Source: Mucilaginibacter sp. (GTDB taxonomy: Bacteria; Bacteroidota; Bacteroidia; Sphingobacteriales; Sphingobacteriaceae). Taken from it: a stretch of 37,090 nucleotides of DNA. The translations under genes were made by a program, and so were the position numbers. Each line of letters opens with the position of its first letter. Position 1 is the stretch's first letter. Shown one piece after another: positions 1 to 7,559 of the stretch. The DNA lies in NCBI GenBank assembly GCA_028287975.1, contig JAQBOP010000386.1:1-37090 (forward strand), read 5' to 3'. The notes under the pieces were generated by a model. It worked only from the letters and a program-made list of their open reading frames with translations, had not been told where the DNA came from and searched no databases.

Positions 1-41
1 AAAGTCCGTCAGGTAAGATCAGGCGGACCAAGGTTTCGTAG
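1..41 (+). CDS. C-terminal end of an acyl-CoA synthetase-like (ANL family) protein, partial
   Basis: Reading frame 3 gives SPSGKIRRTKVS followed by TAG. The P-S-G-K-I-R-R string matches the C-terminal tail of AMP-forming acyl/acetyl-CoA synthetases, where the Lys of SGK takes part in the adenylation half-reaction. Only about 12 codons are in the window, so substrate and gene name cannot be given. A strong hairpin terminator follows 15 nt after the stop, which supports a gene end here. The other open frame across this region runs through the terminator and the antisense of a tRNA and is not believable. Confidence 0.5.
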   Translation, partial: SPSGKIRRTKVS

Positions 42-55
42 GCATTGCTCAAGTG

Positions 56-96
56 AAAAAGTATTTATTTGCTATCGCAAAACAAATACTTTTTTC
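56..96 (+). terminator. Intrinsic terminator after the partial upstream gene
   Basis: The arms aaaaagtattt and aaatacttttt pair, with an inner tttgc/gcaaa stem and a 4-nt tatc loop, followed by a T run. It ends the gene entering from the left. The A run on the other side means it could also stop minus-strand transcription coming from the tRNA. Confidence 0.75.
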
Positions 97-170
97 TATC
101 CCCCACAAGAATTCGGATTGATCCTAAATTTCGTCTTCGCGTATATGGCTCATTTAAAGCAGGTTCTTCT

Positions 171-216
171 GAAAAACAAAAGAGGCATACCCGAATTGAA
201 TCTCGAATATGCCTCT
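171..216 (-). terminator. Terminator downstream of tRNA-fMet (minus strand)
   Basis: On the minus strand, agaggcata and tatgcctct form a 9-bp stem (181-189 with 208-216). The interior is itself partly self-complementary, and a TTTGTTTTT tract follows. It sits just past the 3' end of the tRNA, as expected for a single-tRNA transcription unit. Confidence 0.7.
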
Positions 217-229
217 TTGTCTCGTTGGG

Positions 230-302
<73 letters not shown>

Positions 303-385
303 CTATTTTTGTTGGTATTGCATAACGGACATAAACCCGAAATGTTTGTTGCAATTAGCAAAAAAGCGTTTTGTGCCTCCTTTTA

Positions 386-417
386 ATTGGACTGCAAAGA
401 TATAATTCGTTTCTTTG
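386..417 (+). promoter_or_regulatory. Promoter for era (plus strand), overlapping the tRNA promoter
   Basis: ATTG, a 20-nt spacer, then TTTCTTTG: each element differs from the Bacteroidota consensus at one base, with the same spacing as the opposite promoter. Expected start near 424, giving era a leader of about 24 nt and ruling out the TTG start at 415. Confidence 0.5.
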
Positions 418-425
418 CAGTCCAA
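387..425. repeat. Perfect 14-bp inverted repeat carrying both divergent promoters
   Basis: ttggactgcaaaga (387-400) is exactly inverted as tctttgcagtccaa (412-425) around an 11-nt AT-rich centre. Each arm contains the -7 element of one promoter and overlaps the -33 element of the other. Confidence 0.85.
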
Positions 426-426
426 A
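395..426 (-). promoter_or_regulatory. Promoter for tRNA-fMet (minus strand)
   Basis: The minus strand reads TTTG, a 20-nt spacer, then TATCTTTG, a full match to the Bacteroidota -7 element TAnnTTTG with a -33 TTTG. Expected start is near 388, about 85 nt upstream of the tRNA 5' end. Confidence 0.7.
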
Positions 427-447
427 TATTATTTTAATTATTTTTCA

Positions 448-1323
448 ATGGGTCATAAGGCGGGTTTTGTAAGCATAATTGGTAAGCCAAACGCGGGTAA
501 GTCAACCCTGATGAACGCGCTTGTTGGCGAAAAAATGTCTATCATCACCCCAAAAGCCCAAACCACCCGTCACCGTATTTTGGGTATTGTTAATACGGAC
601 GACTACCAAATCGTTTTTTCTGACACCCCCGGGATCATCAAACCACATTATGAGCTGCATGAGCGCATGATGCACCAGGTAGAGGGTTCTATAGAAGATG
701 CCGACCTGATCTTGCTGGTTACAGATATCTACGAGGAGTATGACGAGGAGGATGTAATTAAAAAGCTGGCCGGATCACAAGCGCCATTATTAGTGCTGAT
801 CAACAAGATCGATCAAAGCGATGAAGAGGCCGTAAAGAAGAAGATCGATTACTGGCAGGAAAAGCTGAACCCTAAAGCTATTTTCGCGATATCTGCCCTG
901 CATGGCCATAACGTTATCGCTGTAATGAATTTTGTGATAGAGCATTTGCCCGAGCATCCAGCTTATTACGAGAAAGACGCTTTAACAGACCGTAACGACA
1001 GGTTCTTCGCTTCAGAAATGATCCGTGCGCAGATCCTGAAACAATATAAAAAAGAGATCCCATACAGTGCCGAGGTAATTGTGACCGCTTTTGTTGAGGG
1101 CGAGAAACTGCACCGCATCAGCGCCGAAATTATTGTAGAGCGCGATAGCCAAAAGAATATCATTATTGGCGAGGGCGGTAAAATGCTTAAGATAGTAGGC
1201 ACTTATGCCCGTCGTGATATGGAAGACTTTTTCCAAAAGAAGGTCTTCCTGGAGATGTTTGTAAAAGTAATACCCGACTGGCGCAGCAAAAAAAATTACC
1301 TCAAAAAATTTGGGTACGAATAA
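448..1323 (+). CDS. era: GTPase Era, 16S rRNA processing and 30S assembly
   Basis: Ras-like GTPase that binds the 3' end of 16S rRNA during small-subunit maturation. The G domain comes first: G1 GKPNAGKST, G3 DTPG, G4 NKID, G5 SAL. A C-terminal KH domain carries IIIGEGGKMLKIVG near residue 240. I start at the ATG at 448 (MGHKAGFVSIIGKPN), giving 291 residues, normal for Era. The ORF-track start at 415 is a TTG inside the promoter -7 element and would lie upstream of the expected transcript start. Der, another ribosome-assembly GTPase, follows after a palindrome-filled gap of 130 nt. Confidence 0.96.
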   Translation: MGHKAGFVSIIGKPNAGKSTLMNALVGEKMSIITPKAQTTRHRILGIVNTDDYQIVFSDTPGIIKPHYELHERMMHQVEGSIEDADLILLVTDIYEEYDEEDVIKKLAGSQAPLLVLINKIDQSDEEAVKKKIDYWQEKLNPKAIFAISALHGHNVIAVMNFVIEHLPEHPAYYEKDALTDRNDRFFASEMIRAQILKQYKKEIPYSAEVIVTAFVEGEKLHRISAEIIVERDSQKNIIIGEGGKMLKIVGTYARRDMEDFFQKKVFLEMFVKVIPDWRSKKNYLKKFGYE

Positions 1324-1328
1324 CGTTT

Positions 1329-1446
1329 AGAATCAAGATGTAAGAATCAAGATTCAAGACACAATAATTTATAATAACTGTATATTAGAATTGAGGAATA
1401 TCGGGGCGACAAATGTCTTGATTCTTGTCTCTTGATTCTTGAATCT
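1329..1446. repeat. Long imperfect palindrome filling the era-der gap
   Basis: The left arm repeats AATCAAGA units (aagaatcaagattcaagaca) and the right arm carries the inverse (tgtcttgattcttgtctcttgattcttgaatc). It spans nearly the whole gap from era stop to der start. It could fold as a large hairpin in the era-der transcript. I see no other promoter or terminator in the gap. Confidence 0.75.
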
Positions 1447-1453
1447 ATAAAAC

Positions 1454-2755
1454 ATGAGTAACATAGTAGCCATAGTTGGCCGCCCGAATGTAGGCAAATC
1501 AACTTTATATAACCGTTTAACCGAAACCCGCAAAGCTATTGTGGACGATTTTAGCGGCGTAACCCGCGACCGTCATTACGGTACTTCTGAATGGACGCAC
1601 CACGAGTTTACCGTTATTGATACCGGTGGCTATGTAGCAAACTCTAACGATGTGTTTGAGGCAGCTATCCGCGAGCAGGTGGTTATCGCTATTGAAGAAG
1701 CTTCAGTCATTTTGTTTTTAGTAGATGTCACCACTGGTATTACCGACCTTGACGACGAGATTGCAACCATACTGCGTAAAGGCAACAAACCTGTATTTGT
1801 AGTGGTGAATAAAGTTGACAACAACAGCCAGCAATCAGACGCTACAGTGTTTTACAGCTTAGGTTTAGGGGAGATCTATAATATCTCATCCATGACAGGC
1901 TCGGGCACAGGCGAACTGCTAGACGAAATGGTTAAACATTTTGATGAAGAAAAACTGGAAGAAAACACCCGCCCAAAATATGCCATTGTAGGCCGGCCTA
2001 ATGTGGGTAAATCATCCATCATCAATTCGTTAATTGGCAAGGACCGTAACATTGTAACCCCTATTGCCGGCACCACGCGCGATTCTATCCATATCCATTA
2101 TAACCAGTATGGTCATGATTTTATGCTGATTGACACTGCCGGGATGCGTAAAAAAACCAAGGTTAAAGAGAACATAGAGTTTTACTCGGTGATGCGTACC
2201 ATTAAGGCCCTGGAAGAGGCCGACGTAGTTATCCTGATGATAGATGCCGTTGAAGGTATTGAGTCGCAGGATATCAATATTTTCCACCTGGCCGAAAAGA
2301 ATAAGAAGGGCGTAATGATCGTGGTAAACAAGTGGGACCTGATAGAAAAGAATAATAAAACCACCAAGGTTTTTGAAGAAATGATCCGCGAGAAGCTACA
2401 GCCATTTACAGATGTCCCTATCGTTTTTACATCAGTGACCGAAAAACAGCGTGTGCTAAAAGTGATCGATGTGGCCAACCAGGTTTATCAAAACCGCGCC
2501 CGCAAGATCTCCACCTCTAAATTAAACGAGATCATGCTGCCAATTATAGAGCACTATCCCCCGCCATCGTTAAAAGGCAAATACGTTAAAATAAAATACA
2601 TCACCCAAATAGCAGGCACATCGCCCATGTTCGCATTTTTTTGCAACCTGCCGCAATATGTTAAAGAGCCTTACTATCGCTTTATCGAGAATAAGCTAAG
2701 AGAGAATTTTGAATTTAGCGGCGCGCCTATACAGGTTTGGTTCAGGCAGAAGTAG
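1454..2755 (+). CDS. der: Double-domain GTPase Der (EngA), 50S assembly
   Basis: Essential GTPase for large ribosomal subunit assembly. Two tandem G domains are visible: the first with [13 protein letters not shown] and NKVD, the second with [13 protein letters not shown] and NKWD. A C-terminal KH-like domain follows, including the [17 protein letters not shown] region. The length, 433 residues, is typical. The ATG at 1454 begins exactly at the conserved N-terminus [12 protein letters not shown]. It probably belongs to the same unit as era. Its stop lies against another palindrome, and the next gene converges on it. Confidence 0.97.
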   Translation: MSNIVAIVGRPNVGKSTLYNRLTETRKAIVDDFSGVTRDRHYGTSEWTHHEFTVIDTGGYVANSNDVFEAAIREQVVIAIEEASVILFLVDVTTGITDLDDEIATILRKGNKPVFVVVNKVDNNSQQSDATVFYSLGLGEIYNISSMTGSGTGELLDEMVKHFDEEKLEENTRPKYAIVGRPNVGKSSIINSLIGKDRNIVTPIAGTTRDSIHIHYNQYGHDFMLIDTAGMRKKTKVKENIEFYSVMRTIKALEEADVVILMIDAVEGIESQDINIFHLAEKNKKGVMIVVNKWDLIEKNNKTTKVFEEMIREKLQPFTDVPIVFTSVTEKQRVLKVIDVANQVYQNRARKISTSKLNEIMLPIIEHYPPPSLKGKYVKIKYITQIAGTSPMFAFFCNLPQYVKEPYYRFIENKLRENFEFSGAPIQVWFRQK

Positions 2756-2760
2756 TTTGA

Positions 2761-2851
2761 GATATGCAGATGTGCAGATGATGAATTGCCGGCCAATCTT
2801 GTAAGGCTATTTGCTCATCTATTTTACATCTCATCTGCACATTTGCACATC
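2761..2851. repeat. Palindromic repeat between convergent der and S41 protease genes
   Basis: gatatgcagatgtgcagatga (2761-2781) and tcatctgcacatttgcacatc (2831-2851) are complementary at 19 of 21 positions by my count. A further gcacatc unit follows. With flanks it fills the whole gap between the two stop codons and is the only candidate for transcription termination on either side. Confidence 0.75.
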
Positions 2852-2866
2852 AGCATATTTGCACAT

Positions 2867-4447
2867 CTAATTAACCGCTTCCACCGCTTTTTTTAACGCA
2901 GGGTCATTGGCGTTTACGGTTTTAAAGTAGGCTTCGTCGCCCCATTTAAAACGTGCGGCGTAGGCTTTAAGCAGGGTTTTGATATTTTCTTTGGCCACAA
3001 ATACCTCACGCGCGTCCAGATCTTTTACCGTGTGGGATGAGTACAGGATAAAGTTGCCAAAGTCGGCATCGGTAACCGTATAATGGTTACAAAAACTATC
3101 GGCAGTATATTTGCCCAGCATGGGTTGCATATGGTCAATTACATAAGCAGAAAAAAGCTGCTTGTTGTTTAACACACGCGCTACGTAGGTGTTTTGTGCG
3201 GTATCTTCAGGAACGAAGATATCCGGCATAATGCCACCGCCGCTAAACACCTTGCGGCCCAATGCGGTATGGAAGTTGCCCGGTTTACGAAAAGCACTGT
3301 CCTTTAGATTACTTTCTTCAGAAAACAGCTCGCCTTTTTGCATCCGCTGTGCAAGTTCATTACGATAGCTCTCTACACCTTGACTGTAAGATTTCTGAAT
3401 GGAGCGTCCCGAAGGGGTGTAATACCTGGCCACGGTTAAATTTATTGCAGAGCCATCGCCAAACGGAAACTGTTCCTGCACCAGCCCCTTGCCAAACGAC
3501 CGGCGGCCAACTATCACAGCACGGTCCAGATCCTGCAACGCGCCTGCCAGGATCTCGCTTGCAGATGCTGAGTACTCATCGATCAGCAAAGCCAGCTTTC
3601 CCTGTTGGAAATTGCCGGAATCGGTAGCAAAATAATCGGTGCGGGGTTCGTGTACGCCCTTGGTATAAACAATCAGTTGTTTTTTGGTCAAAAACTCGTC
3701 AGCAAGGGCGGTCGCTGTATTTAAGTAACCGCCGCCATTGCCGCGGATATCCAACACCAGTTTTTGCAAACCATTGGTTTTTAACTTCCCTAATGATTTA
3801 CGAAAATCAGCATCGGTAGTCGAGGCAAATTTGCTTATTTTAATATAACCTGTAGTCGGGTTAAGCATATAAGCCGCATCAAGGCTGCTCAGGTCAACAT
3901 GGTCGCGCTTTACATTATAAAACCTGGTGGTTTTGCTACCTGACGGGATAATAGCCATAAGCAATTGTGAGTCTTTTGCGCCCCTGAAAGCCTTGCTGAC
4001 CTTTGCAATATTTAAACGTGTCCCGGCAAAATTCTGATGGTCAACCCCGATCACTTTATCACCGGGCCTGATGCCAGCTTTATAGGCCGGGCCGTTATAA
4101 TTAGCCTGGGTAATAACCAGCGTATCGCGCAGCAAAATATATTCGACACCTATGCCCGTAAAACCGCCCTCAAGGCGTTCATTGATAGATATAGCTTGTT
4201 GGGCAGGTAAATAAACAGAATGCGGGTCGAGATTTTGCAGCAGGTTATTTACGGTTGAGCCTTCAATGCTATCCACATTTACAGAGTCGACATAGTTATG
4301 CCTTACCAGGTCTAAAACCTTGGATACTTTGCTCTGGTCAAAATCGATGTGTTCGGCAAGGTGGTTATCGCTTATAAAAAGGCCGATAGTAACGCCTGCC
4401 AAAACAAGAATAACAGACCTGAAAATTATAGCCGCCGCTTTTTTCAT
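2867..4447 (-). CDS. S41 family C-terminal processing peptidase (CtpA-like), membrane-anchored
   Basis: Periplasmic serine protease of the tail-processing family. Order: an N-terminal hydrophobic segment (residues about 7-25, signal anchor or signal peptide); a helical region with LDPHSVYLP; a PDZ domain (GFTGIGVEY...AGIRPGDKVIGVD); and the S41 catalytic core with DIRGNGGG and SASASEI. The nucleophile Ser lies near residue 295 and the catalytic Lys in FGKG about 25 residues later. At 526 residues it fits the CtpA/Ctp group rather than the longer Prc/Tsp group, which is represented separately at 24401-26554. It is divergent from murQ. The substrate is not evident from sequence. Confidence 0.93.
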   Translation of the reverse strand: MKKAAAIIFRSVILVLAGVTIGLFISDNHLAEHIDFDQSKVSKVLDLVRHNYVDSVNVDSIEGSTVNNLLQNLDPHSVYLPAQQAISINERLEGGFTGIGVEYILLRDTLVITQANYNGPAYKAGIRPGDKVIGVDHQNFAGTRLNIAKVSKAFRGAKDSQLLMAIIPSGSKTTRFYNVKRDHVDLSSLDAAYMLNPTTGYIKISKFASTTDADFRKSLGKLKTNGLQKLVLDIRGNGGGYLNTATALADEFLTKKQLIVYTKGVHEPRTDYFATDSGNFQQGKLALLIDEYSASASEILAGALQDLDRAVIVGRRSFGKGLVQEQFPFGDGSAINLTVARYYTPSGRSIQKSYSQGVESYRNELAQRMQKGELFSEESNLKDSAFRKPGNFHTALGRKVFSGGGIMPDIFVPEDTAQNTYVARVLNNKQLFSAYVIDHMQPMLGKYTADSFCNHYTVTDADFGNFILYSSHTVKDLDAREVFVAKENIKTLLKAYAARFKWGDEAYFKTVNANDPALKKAVEAVN

Positions 4448-4462
4448 AAACTAATGATCATA

Positions 4463-4470
4463 CAAAGTTA
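4463..4470 (-). promoter_or_regulatory. -7 element for the S41 peptidase gene
   Basis: The minus strand reads TAACTTTG, a perfect TAnnTTTG, 16 nt from the start codon. The -33 element about 20 nt upstream is only weak (TTAG). On the opposite strand GATTTTTG (4559-4566) is a weaker candidate for murQ. Confidence 0.5.
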
Positions 4471-4583
4471 CTGATTTGGCACGATAGCGCTAAGCGATTT
4501 TATAACTTGTTGAATTAAGAGTAATCGCCAATAATTAACCACTTTCAAATATTTTACCGATTTTTGACGAAAATTGACGGAAA

Positions 4584-5396
4584 ATGCAAATTAGTACCGA
4601 AAAAGAGTCGCATTATAACCACCTGGAACAGATGAGCGTGACCGAGATCCTTCAAAATATAAACAAAGAAGATCAGACGGTCGCGGTGTCGGTTAACAAG
4701 GCTTTGCCGCAGATAGAAAAGCTGGCCACGGTAGTTGCCGAACGGATGAAAGCGGGTGGACGTTTGTTTTACATAGGCGCCGGTACCAGCGGACGGTTGG
4801 GTGTGGTTGATGCTTCAGAATGCCCGCCGACTTTCGGTGTACCGTTTGACTGGGTGGTAGGGATCATAGCCGGTGGCGACGGCGCTATCCGTAAGGCAGT
4901 CGAGTTTGCAGAGGATGATACCGAACAAGCCTGGAAGGACCTGCTGGCATTTGATATTAATGACAAAGATGTGGTGGTGGGTATAGCGGCATCGGGCACT
5001 ACGCCGTATGTTATCGGCGGATTAAAAGCCGCCAATCAAAATAAAATAGTTACCGGTTGCGTTGTGTGTAATAGTGGCAGCCCTGTGGCAGCCGAAGCCA
5101 ATTATCCCGTAGAAGTTGTTACCGGCCCCGAGTTTTTAACAGGTAGTACCCGTATGAAGGCGGGCACCGCGCAAAAGCTGGTATTGAATATGTTAACCAC
5201 CGCGGTCATGATAAAACTGGGCCGGGTTAAGGGGAATAAAATGGTAGATATGCAACTGTCGAATAATAAACTGGTAGACCGCGGCATCAAAATGGTAATG
5301 GCCGAAATTGGAGTTGACGAGACAACCGCCGCAGACCTACTGAAGAAAAACGGAAGCGTAAGAAAAGCAGTAGATTTTTACAATCAAAATAAATAA
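4584..5396 (+). CDS. murQ: N-acetylmuramic acid 6-phosphate etherase
   Basis: Cleaves the lactyl ether of MurNAc-6-phosphate to give GlcNAc-6-phosphate and D-lactate, a cytoplasmic step of peptidoglycan recycling. A SIS sugar-isomerase domain is clear: GRLFYIGAGTSGRLGVVDASE near residues 60-80, the PPTFG segment right after it, and GPEFLTGSTRMKAGTAQK near residues 180-200, all strongly conserved in MurQ. The length, 270 residues, is slightly shorter than the E. coli protein (about 298). The start ATG at 4584 is the first in frame. No recycling transporter or kinase lies next to it, so the physiological link rests on the family alone. Confidence 0.95.
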   Translation: MQISTEKESHYNHLEQMSVTEILQNINKEDQTVAVSVNKALPQIEKLATVVAERMKAGGRLFYIGAGTSGRLGVVDASECPPTFGVPFDWVVGIIAGGDGAIRKAVEFAEDDTEQAWKDLLAFDINDKDVVVGIAASGTTPYVIGGLKAANQNKIVTGCVVCNSGSPVAAEANYPVEVVTGPEFLTGSTRMKAGTAQKLVLNMLTTAVMIKLGRVKGNKMVDMQLSNNKLVDRGIKMVMAEIGVDETTAADLLKKNGSVRKAVDFYNQNK

Positions 5397-5408
5397 AGCC
5401 CCACCCAA

Positions 5409-5490
5409 CCCTCCCCGGTAGGGAGGGCTTGAATGAGGGAAAGTAATATTAACAAAAGAAAGTCTCCCCTACCGGGGGAGATTTAGAGGG
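5409..5490. repeat. GC-rich palindromic repeat (CCCTCCCCGGTAGGGAGGG type)
   Basis: Two mini-hairpins, ccctccc/gggaggg and tctcccc/ggggaga, are also inverted relative to each other (ctccccggtaggg versus ccctaccggggg), so the element can fold locally or end to end. It fills the gap between murQ and the next start codon, ending six nt before the ATG. Confidence 0.75.
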
Positions 5491-5496
5491 GGCCAA

Positions 5497-6063
5497 ATGC
5501 ACGAAATAGAACCATATTATAAGTGGCGGGATGACTACATAGCAGCAGAGGACGAGTATTCGCCTTTTTATGCTACGCAGTATAGCGAGTTTGAATTTGA
5601 TAAACAGGTTTATAATTTTCTGCTGCACCCGCAATGGGATTCGTTCGGCTCAAATACTTTGTACATGAAGGTATTGTATGCCGACTATGATCGCTCATAC
5701 GCCATTATTGAATTTATCGGCGAGTGGAACGACGCGATCAACAACGATATCATGCTGTTAAAGCGCGAGATCATCGAACTAATGGTTGACAATGGTATAA
5801 CGCAATTTATCCTGATAGGTGAAAACGTGTTGAACTTTCACTCATCCGACGATTGTTATTACGAAGAGTGGTTTCAAGATGTAGAGGACGGCTGGATTGC
5901 AGGCATCAACTTCAGGCCGCATGTTGTTGATGAGTTTAAGCGCAATAACATCGATTATTACATCAACTTCGGCGGTGAGTTGGACGATCTGAACTGGCGC
6001 GCCTTAAAGCCGGTGCAGCTATTTAAAAAAGTTGAGGAGCAGCTAACCAAAAGGCTGGGTTAA
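5497..6063 (+). CDS. Conserved hypothetical acidic protein, 188 aa
   Basis: I do not recognise a named family. The protein is soluble, with no signal peptide or membrane segment, and is rich in Asp, Glu, Tyr and Trp. Strand-like stretches such as TLYMKVLYADYDRSYAIIEFIG alternate with a helix (LLKREIIELMVDNGITQFILIGENVL), which suggests a compact alpha/beta fold. There is no obvious catalytic motif. The start at 5497 leaves the palindromic repeat just outside the gene. It probably is transcribed towards the Bax-inhibitor-1 gene, though another palindrome separates them. Confidence 0.8.
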   Translation: MHEIEPYYKWRDDYIAAEDEYSPFYATQYSEFEFDKQVYNFLLHPQWDSFGSNTLYMKVLYADYDRSYAIIEFIGEWNDAINNDIMLLKREIIELMVDNGITQFILIGENVLNFHSSDDCYYEEWFQDVEDGWIAGINFRPHVVDEFKRNNIDYYINFGGELDDLNWRALKPVQLFKKVEEQLTKRLG

Positions 6064-6065
6064 AT

Positions 6066-6145
6066 ATAAGATTTGAAATATAGTATTGAGATTGTAACAT
6101 TTAAACTATTTCTCTCATCTCATGTCTCAAATCTCGTATCTATAA
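6066..6145. repeat. Palindromic repeat with GAGATTTGA-type units
   Basis: ataagatttgaaatatagtattgagat on the left mirrors atctcatgtctcaaatctcgtatct on the right, imperfectly. It begins a few nt after the preceding stop codon. The remaining 37 nt up to the next start are very AT-rich and show no clear -7 element. Confidence 0.6.
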
Positions 6146-6182
6146 AGTAAATTCGTATAATATTAAAATAGAATAAATAAAA

Positions 6183-6914
6183 ATGGAAAATAATAATCCA
6201 AATTACGTTTATGATAACGTAATACAAGTTAACGAGGCTGATGCATCTCGTAAATTTCTTGCAAATGTATTTTTATGGATGTTTGTGGCATTGGGCATAT
6301 CAGCGATCTGCGCCTATGTTTTTGCTAACGACCCATCACTATATGCAATGTTAAGAGACCCCGAAACAAATCGCAGTACCGGGTTAGGTACTATTGTAAT
6401 GTTTGCACCACTTGCTTTTATATTGCTGATCTCATTTGGGTTTAACCGATTATCATACGGTGTTTTAGCGCTACTGTTTATTGCTTATGCCGTTGTAATG
6501 GGGATTAGTTTAAGCTATATATTGTTTATTTACACAGCAGGATCTGTATTAAGTGTATTTATCACATCCTCGTTGCTATTTGGTGTAATGGCAGTTGCCG
6601 GCTACACCACCCACCAGGATCTTACCAAATTTGGTTCGTTAATGATCATGTTATTGATCGGTATAGTCATTGCCAGCCTGGTAAACATGTTTATGCATAG
6701 CAGTGGGTTAGATAAAATAATCTCTTATGTTGGCGTGGCCGTGTTTGTAGGCCTTACAGCTTATGATGTGCAAAAGCTAAAAAATATTGGCGCAGGCTTA
6801 GAGTATGGCGATGCATCTGCTAAAAAGATGGCGCTAATGGGTGGTTTAACGTTATACCTTGATTTTGTAAATCTTTTCATAATGCTACTGCGCGTTTTCG
6901 GCAGAAGAAGATAA
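6183..6914 (+). CDS. Bax inhibitor-1 / YccA family membrane protein
   Basis: Inner-membrane protein of the TMBIM/BI-1 family. Seven hydrophobic segments can be read, starting with FLANVFLWMFVALGISAICAYVF and ending with LYLDFVNLFIMLLRVFGRRR. The family hallmarks GLTAYDVQKLK and LYLDFVNLFIMLL near the C-terminus are both present. The length, 243 residues, is typical. In other bacteria such proteins act as pH-gated calcium leaks or as partners of membrane proteases (established for homologues); no specific role can be read here. The next gene starts 32 nt downstream, so co-transcription is likely. Confidence 0.93.
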   Translation: MENNNPNYVYDNVIQVNEADASRKFLANVFLWMFVALGISAICAYVFANDPSLYAMLRDPETNRSTGLGTIVMFAPLAFILLISFGFNRLSYGVLALLFIAYAVVMGISLSYILFIYTAGSVLSVFITSSLLFGVMAVAGYTTHQDLTKFGSLMIMLLIGIVIASLVNMFMHSSGLDKIISYVGVAVFVGLTAYDVQKLKNIGAGLEYGDASAKKMALMGGLTLYLDFVNLFIMLLRVFGRRR

Positions 6915-6946
6915 TCGCACAAAAATATAAACTTGCCGGTAAGAAG

Positions 6947-7549
6947 ATGTATAAGTTAATTTACAGATTGTTACCGGCATTTTTATGGGCAATAACTTTT
7001 ACCGCGACAGCCCGGCAGCTTGACCTTAAGCGCACCCAACAAAAAGCTAAACAAGCCCTTGCCTTTTGCAAAGCAAAAGGGTACAGCACTAACTATTGCA
7101 TTTTAATAGACATGAGTTTGCCATCAGGCATGAAACGCTTTATGGTTTGGGATTATCGCAAAAATGACGTTTTTATATCCGGGTTAATAAGTCATGGTTG
7201 CAGCAGATGGCCATGGTCGGCAACGTGGTCAAAAGATAAACCGGAGTTTAGCAATACCGATGGCAGTCATTGTACAGCGTTAGGCAAATACCAGGTAAAT
7301 GGCCGTGCTTATAGCAACTGGGGCATCCATGTAAAATATTTTTTAACCGGATTGGATGCGACTAACAACAAAGCTTTAGGCCGGCAAATAGTATTCCATT
7401 CATGGGAATCGGTACCCGAACATGAAGTTTATCCTGAAGGTACACCCGAAGGCTGGGGCTGCCCGGCTATATCAAACAATACCATGAAAGTGGTTGATCC
7501 GCTGCTGCGCAAGCAAAAAAAGCATACGCTTTTATGGGTCTATAATTGA
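6947..7549 (+). CDS. Exported murein L,D-transpeptidase catalytic-domain protein (YkuD_2-like)
   Basis: The N-terminal 22 residues form a signal peptide (LLPAFLWAITFTATARQ). The rest resembles the Bacteroidota L,D-transpeptidase-like family. SHGCSRWPWSATWSK is an early conserved segment. The active-site region has the expected order: a His in IVFHSWESVPEHEV, then GWGCPAISN, whose Cys would be the nucleophile. Such enzymes cross-link or edit peptidoglycan in the periplasm (family knowledge). At 200 residues it is a single-domain protein. Its stop lies 10 nt from the converging amidohydrolase stop, with no visible terminator between. Confidence 0.85.
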   Translation: MYKLIYRLLPAFLWAITFTATARQLDLKRTQQKAKQALAFCKAKGYSTNYCILIDMSLPSGMKRFMVWDYRKNDVFISGLISHGCSRWPWSATWSKDKPEFSNTDGSHCTALGKYQVNGRAYSNWGIHVKYFLTGLDATNNKALGRQIVFHSWESVPEHEVYPEGTPEGWGCPAISNNTMKVVDPLLRKQKKHTLLWVYN

Positions 7550-7559
7550 AGGGTTTGAT

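Noticed and set aside
415-447. Upstream TTG start for era
   Set aside because: The TTG is part of the -7 element TTTCTTTG; the added residues do not resemble Era N-termini.
3262-3627. 121-residue plus-strand ORF within the S41 protease gene
   Set aside because: Antisense shadow of a well-supported catalytic domain; no recognisable protein features.
7550-7559. Shared terminator between the convergent L,D-transpeptidase-like and amidohydrolase genes
   Set aside because: The gap is 10 nt and I find no stem with a T tract near either stop codon.
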